A stretch of DNA of 64,000 bases from Paractinoplanes abujensis (GTDB lineage Bacteria > Actinomycetota > Actinomycetes > Mycobacteriales > Micromonosporaceae): NCBI RefSeq assembly GCF_014204895.1, contig NZ_JACHMF010000001.1, forward strand, positions 620,001-684,000, given 5' to 3'. This document shows positions 41,449 to 50,109 of this stretch, in pieces. Positions within the stretch are counted from its first letter, which is position 1; every line of letters begins with the position of its first letter. The position numbers and the translations under genes are program-made. Under the pieces are notes generated by a model. The model saw only the letters and a list, made by a program, of their open reading frames with translations, did not search any database and was not told the DNA's origin.

Positions 41449-42762
41449 TCAGCGGTGAGCGTCGGCCGCCCGCACCGCCAGCACAGCCACCACCAGCGCG
41501 ACGAGCCCGGCCCCGGCCGGGTGCTCGGCGAATCCGAACCCGAACGCTGTCGTGTTGTCCAGCATCCGCGGCAGGGCAGCCTCGGCGTCGGCGGGCGCGC
41601 CGGACAGCAGGGGCGCCACCGCCATCCCGGCTCCCGCCGCCGCGACCCCGACCACGATCCGGCGCGCGTCGTCACCGACATGCGCCGCCCGGACCGTGAA
41701 GCGGCGCCACGCCCGGGCCGCCGGCTGGCACGTCACCGCCGGACCCGGCGGGGTCAGCGCGTTGCCGGATGTCGGCATCGGTGCGCTGCCGGGCGCCTCA
41801 ACGGGCCCGGCCTGCGCGATGACGACCGTCGGGACCTGCGCGGCCGCGGCCCGCGATGCGGCGCCGGTGGACGCCCGGCCGGACGCGCCGCGGAGGACCG
41901 AGGCCAGCACGAAAGCGGTGCACAGCAACAGCGGCCCGGTCATCACGGCCGCGTTGGCCAGCAGGATGTCGGAGGCGTGAAAGGCCTGACCCGACGACTG
42001 CAGACTGCCGAACGCGGCCGAACCGTCGGGAAAGTGCGGGCCGAACGCGACGGTGTCACCCGGCAGCAGCGCGAGCGGGAGCCAGGCCGGGGCGCTCCAC
42101 GCGGGCACGCCGAGCACCGAGGCCGCGTGGGCCGAGCCCGCCACCGTGGCCAGTTCCAGCGTGAGCAGTCCGCCGCCCACGGCGTAGCGGGCCGGGAGGT
42201 GTCGCGCCCACCGGGACACAGCAGTGATGCCGGCAACCCAGACCACCACGGCCGGGGCGATGTCGACGGCGCCCATGAACGGCATGATCGGCACCGGGTT
42301 GCCCGCGAACAGAAAACCGAAGACGGCCGCCCCCACGAGCAGCCCCGACACCCGGACCCGCCGCCCGAGCAGGACGAGCGCCACCGCCGCCACGAACAGC
42401 ACGAGCGGCGCGAACACCGCGGCCGCGCGCGCGACGTTCGCCACCAGGGCGGCGCACAACGTCACCCCGGCCGCGACCGCCGCCGCCCGCGCGAACCCCT
42501 GCCCCCGTTCCCGCCACGACGGCTCGTCGACAGCGGGCGACACCGCCAGCGAGGCCGCGAAGCCCAGCTTCCGCCGCCACCCACCGGCTGCCGCCAGTTC
42601 GGCCAGCCACTCCTCGCGCATGACGCCGGCCAGATCGTCGGGCCACCGCCGCGCCGCAACAGTCACGAGCCCCCGCGCCACCCGATCAGCGACACCTCGC
42701 CCCGGCCGGGCGGCCCCGTCCCGGCCCGGTTGATCGGCCCCGCTTCGGCCCGGCCGCCGCAT
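41449..42762 (-). CDS. Multi-pass membrane protein of PadR-associated type
   Basis: This encodes 437 residues from ATG 42762, overlapping the padR stop (TGATG). A cytoplasmic prefix RWPDDLAGVMREEWLAELAA resembles the permease-prefix region of actinobacterial integral membrane proteins. About ten hydrophobic segments follow, with a Ser/Ala/Pro-rich loop near residues 310-350. I recognise no catalytic or transport motif. Co-translation with padR suggests that PadR controls it. Longer upstream starts in the same frame overlap padR and are rejected. Confidence 0.7.
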   Translation of the reverse strand: MRRPGRSGADQPGRDGAARPGRGVADRVARGLVTVAARRWPDDLAGVMREEWLAELAAAGGWRRKLGFAASLAVSPAVDEPSWRERGQGFARAAAVAAGVTLCAALVANVARAAAVFAPLVLFVAAVALVLLGRRVRVSGLLVGAAVFGFLFAGNPVPIMPFMGAVDIAPAVVVWVAGITAVSRWARHLPARYAVGGGLLTLELATVAGSAHAASVLGVPAWSAPAWLPLALLPGDTVAFGPHFPDGSAAFGSLQSSGQAFHASDILLANAAVMTGPLLLCTAFVLASVLRGASGRASTGAASRAAAAQVPTVVIAQAGPVEAPGSAPMPTSGNALTPPGPAVTCQPAARAWRRFTVRAAHVGDDARRIVVGVAAAGAGMAVAPLLSGAPADAEAALPRMLDNTTAFGFGFAEHPAGAGLVALVVAVLAVRAADAHR

Positions 42763-43088
42763 CACGCCTCCTGCGCGCGGCCGGTGGCCCCGGTCGCCCG
42801 CGCCATCTGCTGCTGCATCAGCGCCACCTCGCGCCGGGCGGCCACCACGCCGTCCGCGGTGAGCCGGTAGTAGCGCCGGCTCGGCCGCCCCTCGGCCACC
42901 GGATCGATCTCCTCCCAGCGCGACTCGACCCACCCCGCCCGCTCGAGCCGGGCCAGGATCGGATAGAGCGTGCCGCTGGGCAGCCCCGACTGCTGCATCA
43001 GCTCCAGCCCGTAACGCTGCGCCCCCGGCTCGGCGAGCAGACCGGCCAGCACCCGCAGCACCGACGCGGTGATCCGTGGTCCACCCAT
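42762..43088 (-). CDS. PadR family transcriptional regulator
   Basis: This encodes 108 residues, the short class of PadR proteins. The winged helix includes ASVLRVLAGLLAEPG, YGLELMQQSGLPSGTLYPIL and LERAGWVESRWEE, with the typical GRPSRRYYRLTADG wing. PadR proteins are effector-responsive repressors. The ATG lies 6 nt after a TAGAGT -10 box inside an operator-like inverted repeat, so it probably represses itself, the membrane protein gene coupled downstream and the GT87 gene that carries the same box. Confidence 0.92.
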   Translation of the reverse strand: MGGPRITASVLRVLAGLLAEPGAQRYGLELMQQSGLPSGTLYPILARLERAGWVESRWEEIDPVAEGRPSRRYYRLTADGVVAARREVALMQQQMARATGATGRAQEA

Positions 43089-43094
43089 GTACGC

Positions 43095-43108
43095 ACTCTA
43101 CATAGGGG
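43095..43108 (-). promoter_or_regulatory. PadR-box-like operator and -10 of padR
   Basis: ACTCTA-CA-TAGGGG (plus strand) matches the box at 41399-41412 in 13 of 14 positions. On the minus strand it supplies a TAGAGT -10 hexamer 6 nt before the padR ATG at 43088. Confidence 0.6.
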
Positions 43109-43142
43109 CGAAAGGTTGATCGACAGGAGTAAGACTGGTCAC

Positions 43143-45187
43143 ATGCATGTGTCTTTCCCCCGCATGCTGTCGCGTACGCAGAGGTTCACGCTCGGGCGGC
43201 CGCAGCGCCTCACCCTGGTCGCGGGCGGCCTCCGGCTGCTGTTCCTGCGCAGCTCGGGCGGGGAGGACAGAGTGCGCCGGCTGTGGGTCCTCGACCTCGC
43301 GACCGGCCAGGAGAGGCTGCTCGCCGACCCGGGGGAGCCCGCAGGTGAGACCACCATGTCGGCGGCCGAACGGGCCCGTCGCGAACGGGCGCGGGACAGG
43401 TCGGCCGGGATCTCCGGCTACAGTGCCGACCGTGAGGCGCGCCTGATCGCGTACACGGCCGATCAGCGGCTGCACGTCGTCGACGCGGGCACCGGCGAGG
43501 CGAGACGCGCGAGCTGGCGGCCCGGACGCCGCTGACCGATGCCACGATCAGCCCGGACGGGGCGGTGGTGGCCTACGTGCACGACGGCGAGCTGCGGACG
43601 ATCGGCGTCGACGGCCACGACGACCGGGCGCTCGCCACCCCCGAGCACGAGCTGGTCACGTACGGGCTGGCCGAGCACGTCGCGTCGGAGTCGATGCAGC
43701 GGCATCGCGGGTTCTGGTGGGCGCCCGACGGACGGCGGCTGGCCGTGGCGCGGGTCGACAACGAGCCCGTCCAGGTGTGGTATCTCAGCGACCCCAGCCG
43801 ACCGGCCGAGCCGCCGACCGCGCAGCGCTACCCGGTGGCGGGCACGGCCAACGCCGACGTGCAGCTGTGGGTTCTGGGCGACGGCGAACCGGTGCGGGTC
43901 GACTTCGGGTGGGACGAGTACGAATATCTGGTCGACGTCGTATGGGACGCGCACGGGCTGATGGCGGTCGTGCAGAACCGGCCGCAGACCGTGCTCCGCG
44001 TGCTCGCGGTCGACCCGGCCACCGGGCGTACGGAAAAACTCGCCGAGAACACCGATCCGAGCTGGACGCACATCGCGCCCGGCTTCCCCCGCCGTACTGG
44101 GGAGGGTTCTTTGATCTGGACGGCCGACGACGGCGGCACGCGGCGCCTGACCGTTGACGGCCGGCCCGTCACGCCCGACGGTTTGCAGGTGGCCGAGTTG
44201 AGCGCGGTCGACGGCGACACCGTGCTCTTCACGGCCTCGCCGGAACCCACCGAGATGCACGTCTGGTCATGGTCGGCGGCCGACGGACTGCGCCGGCACA
44301 CCAGCGAACCGGGCCGCCACGAGGGCTTCCGCGCAGGCGGCACCACCGTGATCAACTCGGCCACGCTGACCGGGCAGAGCATCACCTGGCCCGGCGGCAC
44401 CGTCCGGGACCTCGCCACCGTCTCACCGGTCGTGCCCAAGGTCTCGCTGCTGCGCGCCGGCCGGCACGAACTGCGGACGGCCGTCCTGTTCCCCGCCCTG
44501 TGGCAGCGCGGCGAGCGGCTTCCCGTGCTGATGGACCCGTACGGGGGTGCCGCCATGGTCCGCGCCGTCGCCGACCGCCGGTCCTACTACGTGTCGCAGT
44601 GGTTCGCCGACCAGGGGTTCGCGGTGATCGTCGCGGACGGTCGCGGCACCCCCGGCCGCGGGCCGCGCTGGGAGAAAGAGGCGTACGGGCGCTCGGCGGC
44701 CAAGCTGCTCGAGGACCAGATCGTGGCCCTCGAGACGGTGGCCGGGCTCTACCCCGAGCTCGACGTCAACCGGGTCGGCATCCGTGGCTGGTCGGCCGGT
44801 GGCTACCTGGCGGCCCTGGCCGTACTGCGCCGCCCCGACGTCTTCCACGCCGCCGTGGCCGGGGCGCCCGTGACCGACCTGCGGCTCTACGACACCCACT
44901 GGCAGGAGCGGTTCCTCGGTCACCCGGCGAGCAACCCCGGCTCGTACGAGGACGGGTCGTTGATCGCCGACGCCGCAGGCCTGTCCCGGCCGTTGCTGCT
45001 GATCCACGGCCTGGCCGACGACAACGTCTACCCGGTGCACACGATGCGGTTGTCGGCGGCCCTGCTCGCCGCCGGAAAGCCGCACACCGTCCTGCCGCTG
45101 GCCGGCGCGAGCCACATGCCCCCCGACACCGACCTGCTCACGCCGGAACTGCGCTTCCTGCGTGAGGCCCTAGCCGCCCCCCGCTGA
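43143..45187 (+). pseudogene. Prolyl oligopeptidase/DPP-IV-like S9 peptidase, frameshifted
   Basis: Two adjacent frames together give one S9 peptidase. The N-terminal part of the propeller (MHVSFPRMLSRTQRFTLG to HVVDAGTGE) ends early at 43535. The rest continues in another frame from about 43502 (TRELAARTPLTDATISPDGA) to 45187. A tandem GGCGAGGCGA at 43494-43503 is a 5-bp duplication; removing one GGCGA restores a single frame of about 680 residues. The hydrolase domain is intact, with Ser in RGWSAGGY (near 44792), Asp in LADDNV and His in GASHMP. It is either a recent pseudogene, a slipped-strand variant or a sequencing error. The 3' end overlaps cydDC by 50 bp, tail to tail. Confidence 0.85.
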
Positions 45188-48100
45188 GCTCGAGCACCCG
45201 ATCCACCCGGTCCAGCCCCTCGGGCCGGTGAGTCAGCAGCAGCACCGTACGGTTCCCCGACGCCGCCAGCAGGTCACTCATCACGGCCTCGGCCACGTCC
45301 TCGTCGAGGCCCTCGGTCGGCTCGTCCAGCACCAGCACGTCCGGTTCGGCCAGCAGCGCCCGCGCCGTGGCGAAGCGGCGCGCCTGGCCACCCGACATCG
45401 TGGTCCCGCCGCTGCCCAGCCACGTGTCCAGCCCTCGCGGCAGCGTTTCGAGCCACGTTCCCAGCCGTACGCGGGTCAGCGCGGCCCGCAGCTCACCATC
45501 GCTCGCGGCCGGCCGGGCCAGGCGCAAGTTCTCGCGCACGGTGGACGCGAAGACGTGATCGGTGTCGTCGCCGACCACCACGATCCGCCCCCGGACCTGG
45601 TGCTCGGGCCGGTCGGCGTGCGCCACCGTGCCCGATCGGGGGTCCAGCAGCCGGGCCACCACCGCGGCCAGCGTCGACTTGCCCTCCCCGGACCGGCCCA
45701 CGACGGCGACCCGCTCCCCGGCGGCCACCTCCAGATCCAGCCCGCGCAGGGCGGGCTCCCGCCCGGGGTCCCAGCCCGCGGTGACGTCGCGCAAGCTGAT
45801 GCCCAGAAGCTTCTCGTCCGCAGCCGCCCCGCCCGCCGGGAACGTCGCGCTGGGCGGGTCGGCGGTCAGAGCGGCCAGCCGCTTCCCGGCCGCGGCAGCC
45901 TGCAACCGGGCGACCGCCGCGTCGGGCAGCGCGAGAACCGTCTCACCGAGCACAACGGTCGCCAGCAACAGCACCGCGCCCCACTCCGGGCTGAGCCCAC
46001 CCACCGCGAACGCCGTCCCCACCACGGCAACACCCCACCCGAGATGCGCAACAGCAGCCGCCCGGCCGGAAGCGTGCGCGGCCCGCGCCTCGAGCCGGGC
46101 CAACTCCCGGCTCCGCCGCCGCGGCACACCGCTGTCCGCGACACCGAGGTCCTCGACCCCGTCGACGGTCTCCACCATCGCGTCCCGCAGCCGGCCCCGC
46201 GCCTCCCCGGTAGCGTCCTCATCCCGCCGCGCCTGACGCACAGCCAGCGCCGGCGCGACGATCCCCGAGAGCAGCAGCCCCGCACCCAGCGGAAGCACCG
46301 CCGGCGGAGCCGTCACGGCGATCGCGCCCCCGGCCACCGCGGTCGTCACGCCCGCGATCAGGGCCGGCATCCGCCCCCGCAGCAGCCCGTCCACACGGGC
46401 GTCGACGTCACCGACCACCTTGGACAACAGGTCACCGCGCCGCCGCAGCCGGACCCCCGGAACCCGCGGAACAAGATCGGCGAAGACGCGCGCCCGCCAG
46501 GCCCCCAGCCGCGCGAAGGCCACATCATGCGCCACCAGCCGTTCCAAATACCGCAGCAACGGCCGGGCGACGGCACTACCCCGAACCAGCACCACTGCCG
46601 TCGACAGGCTCAGCACGGGCGGCAAGCTTGACGCCCGCACCAGCAGCCAGGCCGCGGCCCCGGTCAGCAGAAGCCCCGCCAGCGACGACCCACTACCCAG
46701 CACCACCGCGACGCCGGGCCGCCGCCACAGGGCCGCCCACCGGCCCGAGGCCGTGGTCGCCCTGCCCTTGGCCCTGCCGCGCCCGCCCTTTCGCCCAGAC
46801 GCCGCGTTGGCTGTGCCGCTGCTGGCTGCTGTGCCGGTTGTGCCGCTCTTGGGCGCCGTGTTGGTTGGGCCGCTCTCGGGCGCGGCGCCGGCTATGCCGC
46901 TCTCTGCTGCCGCGCCGCTCCCGGCCGCTGTGCCGGTTGTGTCGCTCCCGGCCATCGGCTTGATGTCGGCGCTGTCGCCCTCTTCACGAGATGCCGCAGA
47001 TCCGTCGACCTTCTTGCCGCTTTCCGTCGCGGCGTCTTGCGCCAGTGCCGTGCGTCCAACCTCGGCGACACCGGCTTGATCGCGGGCGAAAGTGTCGGTC
47101 GCCCCGGGCGTGGTCACCGGCACAACATGGTCGGCGGCGGCCAGCAGGGCCGGACGGTGCGCCACCACCAGGATCGCGGCCCCGCCCCGGGCCGCAGCGC
47201 GCAGACGGTCGATCACCAGCGATTCTGTGACGGCGTCGAGGTGCGCGGTCGGCTCGTCCAGCAGCAGGGTCACCGGCCCGTCCGCCTGGTGCAGCAGGGC
47301 GGCGAGGGCCAGGCGATGGCGTTGCCCCGCCGAGACACCGGAGCCGCGCTCACCCAGCGGGGTCTCCGCGGTGACGTCACCGTCGAGGCCTACAGAGTGG
47401 AGTGCTCCGGCGATGTCAGCGCCCGCCGGGAAGAGGTCAGCCACGACTCGGGCGTGCGGCAACGTCGGTCGCTGCGGCAGATAGAGCGGGTCGGCGGCGT
47501 GGGCCACGCCGGCAGTCGCTTCGTGCAAACCGGCCAGCACACGCAGCGCAGTCGTCTTGCCCGCGCCGGAGGGCCCGCTCAACGCGACGATCTCACCCGG
47601 CCGCACGACCAGTTCGTCGAGCGCCACCGCGTCCTGGGTGGCGCCGGGATAGCGAGCGCGCAGACCGAACGCGACCACTCCAGCGGGACCGTGGACCTCG
47701 GTCGCTGCGGCGGATGCGGCAGCGGCATGGGCAGCTCGTTGCGATGCCGGAGAGACATGGCCCGCGTCGGCACTCGAGCGAGCGCGCAGTCCGGCCGTGG
47801 CCACTCCAGCGGGACCGTCGATCTCCGTCGCCGCGGCGGATGCGGTAACGGCGGCGGGCGACGGGGTCGCGGCTTGGGTTGGGCTGGGGGCCTGGGGCGG
47901 CGTCGGCTGCACGGGAGCGGGCGGCGCGGCGGCGGCCGGCTCGCTGGTGGCGGGTGACGAGGTGGGCCCGCCGGGTGAGCCGGCGGTGAGGATCTCGTCG
48001 ACGTCGGTGATGACCGCCGTGGCGTCAGTGGAGGCGTGGTAGCGGGCGGCCATCTCGCGGAGCGGGCGGTACGCCTCGGGCGCCAGCAGGATGACCAGCA

Positions 48101-49121
48101 GGGCCGGGCCCAGGGACAAGTTTCCGGCGGCGACCCGCAGGCCGGCCTCGACCGCGATCAGGCCGACGGAGAGGGTGCCGACGAGGTCCAGCGCCGTGGA
48201 GGAGAGGAAGGCCACCCGCAGGACCCGCAGCGTGGCGGAGCGGTGCTGGTCGGTGAGGTGTTCGACGACCGCGGTCTGGCGTTCGGCCCGGCCGTAGACG
48301 CGCAGGGTGGGCAGGCCGCGGACCACGTCGAGGAAGTGGCCGGCCAGGCGGGCGTCGGCCTGCCAGCGGCGGCGGGCCTGGGTCTGGGTGGCCCAGCCGA
48401 TCAGGGCGCCCAGCACGGGGATCAGCGGCAGCGTGATCAGGGCGACCACGGCCGAGGTGGGGTCGACCAGGGCCATGGCCAGGATGACCAGCGGTGGCAG
48501 GGTGACGCCGAGGATCAGGGCCGGCAGGTAGCCGCTGAACCATGGCTTGAGCGTGTCGAGGCCGGTGGTGAGCACGGCGGTCAGGCGGCCGGCGCCGAAG
48601 GAGGCGACCCAGGCGGGGCCGCGCTGGGGGAGGGCGGCGAGCATGGCGCGGCGCAGTTCGTCGGTGACCCGGGCGGCGGTTCGGCGGGCCACGACCTGTT
48701 CGGCCCACGAGAACAGGGCCCGGGCCCCGAAGGCGACGGCCAGCAGGGCGGCCGCCCCGGGGCGCGACGAAGGGTGGGCCACCAGCAGGGTCAGCGCCAC
48801 CGCGACGGCGATGGTGGCGCCGGCCTGGCCTGCTCCGAGGAGGGCCAGGCCGGCGATGCCCGTCCGGCTGGTGCGGGCATGACGCACCAGCCGGGGGTCC
48901 AGCGGTCCGCGTGGCGGGCGCGACCGCTGGATCTCCGCGGCCCGGAGAGGAGCCGTCGGAGCAGCCGCGGAAGGAGCGGCAAGGGGAGGAGCCGCAACGG
49001 AAGGAGCAGCAGTGGAAGGAGCAGCAACGGAAAGAGCAGCCCCGGAAGGAGGAACAACGGAAGGAGCAGCCGAGGAAGCAGCCGCGGAAGGAGTGGCCGC
49101 GGGCAGAGCGGGGGTGGTCAT
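45138..49121 (-). CDS. cydDC: Fused CydDC ABC exporter for cytochrome bd assembly
   Basis: This encodes 1327 residues from ATG 49121. Two ABC half-transporters are in one chain: TMD1 (about 85-340) with NBD1 (GPSGAGKTT, Lys522; VSAGQRH; LLLDEPTAHLD), then TMD2 (about 800-1070) with NBD2 (GRSGEGKST, Lys1148; MSGGQARR; LVLDEPTEGLD). CydDC exports reductant (glutathione/cysteine in E. coli) or haem-related cargo and is needed for bd oxidase. The chain is long because of three low-complexity tracts: an Ala/Ser/Pro N-terminus (1-65), a linker before NBD1 with an internal duplication and a Gly/Ser/Thr/Ala linker after NBD1. The ATG overlaps the cydB stop. Confidence 0.92.
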   Translation of the reverse strand: MTTPALPAATPSAAASSAAPSVVPPSGAALSVAAPSTAAPSVAAPPLAAPSAAAPTAPLRAAEIQRSRPPRGPLDPRLVRHARTSRTGIAGLALLGAGQAGATIAVAVALTLLVAHPSSRPGAAALLAVAFGARALFSWAEQVVARRTAARVTDELRRAMLAALPQRGPAWVASFGAGRLTAVLTTGLDTLKPWFSGYLPALILGVTLPPLVILAMALVDPTSAVVALITLPLIPVLGALIGWATQTQARRRWQADARLAGHFLDVVRGLPTLRVYGRAERQTAVVEHLTDQHRSATLRVLRVAFLSSTALDLVGTLSVGLIAVEAGLRVAAGNLSLGPALLVILLAPEAYRPLREMAARYHASTDATAVITDVDEILTAGSPGGPTSSPATSEPAAAAPPAPVQPTPPQAPSPTQAATPSPAAVTASAAATEIDGPAGVATAGLRARSSADAGHVSPASQRAAHAAAASAAATEVHGPAGVVAFGLRARYPGATQDAVALDELVVRPGEIVALSGPSGAGKTTALRVLAGLHEATAGVAHAADPLYLPQRPTLPHARVVADLFPAGADIAGALHSVGLDGDVTAETPLGERGSGVSAGQRHRLALAALLHQADGPVTLLLDEPTAHLDAVTESLVIDRLRAAARGGAAILVVAHRPALLAAADHVVPVTTPGATDTFARDQAGVAEVGRTALAQDAATESGKKVDGSAASREEGDSADIKPMAGSDTTGTAAGSGAAAESGIAGAAPESGPTNTAPKSGTTGTAASSGTANAASGRKGGRGRAKGRATTASGRWAALWRRPGVAVVLGSGSSLAGLLLTGAAAWLLVRASSLPPVLSLSTAVVLVRGSAVARPLLRYLERLVAHDVAFARLGAWRARVFADLVPRVPGVRLRRRGDLLSKVVGDVDARVDGLLRGRMPALIAGVTTAVAGGAIAVTAPPAVLPLGAGLLLSGIVAPALAVRQARRDEDATGEARGRLRDAMVETVDGVEDLGVADSGVPRRRSRELARLEARAAHASGRAAAVAHLGWGVAVVGTAFAVGGLSPEWGAVLLLATVVLGETVLALPDAAVARLQAAAAGKRLAALTADPPSATFPAGGAAADEKLLGISLRDVTAGWDPGREPALRGLDLEVAAGERVAVVGRSGEGKSTLAAVVARLLDPRSGTVAHADRPEHQVRGRIVVVGDDTDHVFASTVRENLRLARPAASDGELRAALTRVRLGTWLETLPRGLDTWLGSGGTTMSGGQARRFATARALLAEPDVLVLDEPTEGLDEDVAEAVMSDLLAASGNRTVLLLTHRPEGLDRVDRVLELSGGRLGPHAGSAVPA
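46804..46956 (-). repeat. 27-bp tandem repeat in the cydDC linker
   Basis: Units start at 46804, 46831, 46858 and 46885 (27 bp each), followed by a shortened 18-bp unit and another copy from 46930. Each encodes nine residues of the type ESGTTGTAA in the linker after NBD1. The frame is kept throughout. Confidence 0.75.
47652..47854 (-). repeat. Internal duplication before NBD1 of cydDC
   Basis: Two copies of about 77 bp (from 47652 and from 47778; offset 126 bp, 42 codons) share GCGAGCGCGCAG and CCACTCCAGCGGGACCGT. They duplicate the first strand of the ABC domain (GPAGVxxxGLRAR), so a vestigial half-strand precedes the real NBD1. Confidence 0.75.
48950..49100 (-). repeat. 15-bp low-complexity repeat in the cydDC N-terminus
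   Basis: About eight imperfect units of GGAAGGAGCAGCAAC type on the plus strand encode the Ala/Ser/Pro-rich stretch at residues about 8-58 of CydDC, ahead of TMD1. Confidence 0.65.
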
Positions 49122-50098
49122 GAGGGGACCCGTTCGCTGGCGACGCGGCGGCGGAAGACCCAGTACGAGAACGCCTGGTAGGCCAGCACTCCGGGCAGGA
49201 TCAGGACGCCCGCCCAGGTAATCAGTTCCAACGCCTGGGGGGTGGCGGCGGCCGAGGCCCGGGTCAGCGAGAAGGCCGGGTCGACCGTGCTGTGCAGGAC
49301 GACCGCACCGCGGGCGGTGAAGACCGCGACCACCGCGCCGGCCACGGCCAGTGCCGTGGTGGCGAAGGCCAGGGCCTCGCGTCCGGCGCGGGCCAGCAGC
49401 CCGGCGGCGAAGCTGAGCACGGCCGCGACCAGGGCGAGGGGCGAACTCGTGAGGACCCCGGTCAGCAGCAGGGCGACGGCTCCGCCCGTGCCCAGCCATC
49501 GGGCCAGCATCCGGGCGCGGCGGCGCAGGGGCCCGCTCGTACGGAGGGAAAGGAACGTCGCCCCCAGCAGGAGCGCGGCCAGCAGGGCGCCCAGCGCGCC
49601 GAGCAGGGCTTCCCCGGTGAGGACGGGGTCGAGGCTGCGCGCCAGACCGGCCCCGGTGACCTGGCCGTCGGCGCCCAGGGCCAGGCCGCGGACGAAGACC
49701 GCCAGCAGCGCGCCCCACAGCAGCACGATGCCGAGCGAACTGGCGGCCAGCGCGACGTCGGCCCGGCGGCGGTAGCGTTCACCGTCGCCCTTGCCGCGGA
49801 ACTCCAGGGCCACGCCACGCACCGCGAGCAGGAGCAGCAGCACCACCATGGGCACGTACAGGCCGGACAGCAGGGCGCCGTACCAGGCCGGGAACGCAGC
49901 GAACGTCACGCCGATGGCGGCCACCAGCCAGACCTCGTTGCCGTCCCAGAACGGGCCGATGGTGCGGACGGCGGCTCCCCGCTCATGGTCGTCGCGCCCC
50001 AGCAGCGGACCGAGCACGCCGACGCCGAAGTCGAACCCTTCGAGCACGAAGAACAGCACCCAGGCCAGCACGACGACCGAGAACCACAAGGTGATCAC
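49118..50098 (-). CDS. cydB: Cytochrome bd ubiquinol/menaquinol oxidase subunit II
   Basis: This encodes 326 residues with eight or nine transmembrane helices. WVLFFVLEGFDFGVGVLGPL in helix 1 and IGPFWDGNEVWLVAAIG in the next loop are the CydB signature. It partners CydA in the high-affinity terminal oxidase. I use the GTG at 50098 with GAGGAG 9 nt upstream; the open frame extends into cydA. The stop overlaps cydDC (ATGA) and the start is 11 bp after cydA, so cydA-cydB-cydDC is one operon. Confidence 0.93.
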   Translation of the reverse strand: MITLWFSVVVLAWVLFFVLEGFDFGVGVLGPLLGRDDHERGAAVRTIGPFWDGNEVWLVAAIGVTFAAFPAWYGALLSGLYVPMVVLLLLLAVRGVALEFRGKGDGERYRRRADVALAASSLGIVLLWGALLAVFVRGLALGADGQVTGAGLARSLDPVLTGEALLGALGALLAALLLGATFLSLRTSGPLRRRARMLARWLGTGGAVALLLTGVLTSSPLALVAAVLSFAAGLLARAGREALAFATTALAVAGAVVAVFTARGAVVLHSTVDPAFSLTRASAAATPQALELITWAGVLILPGVLAYQAFSYWVFRRRVASERVPS

Positions 50099-50109
50099 GT
50101 GAAAGCTCC

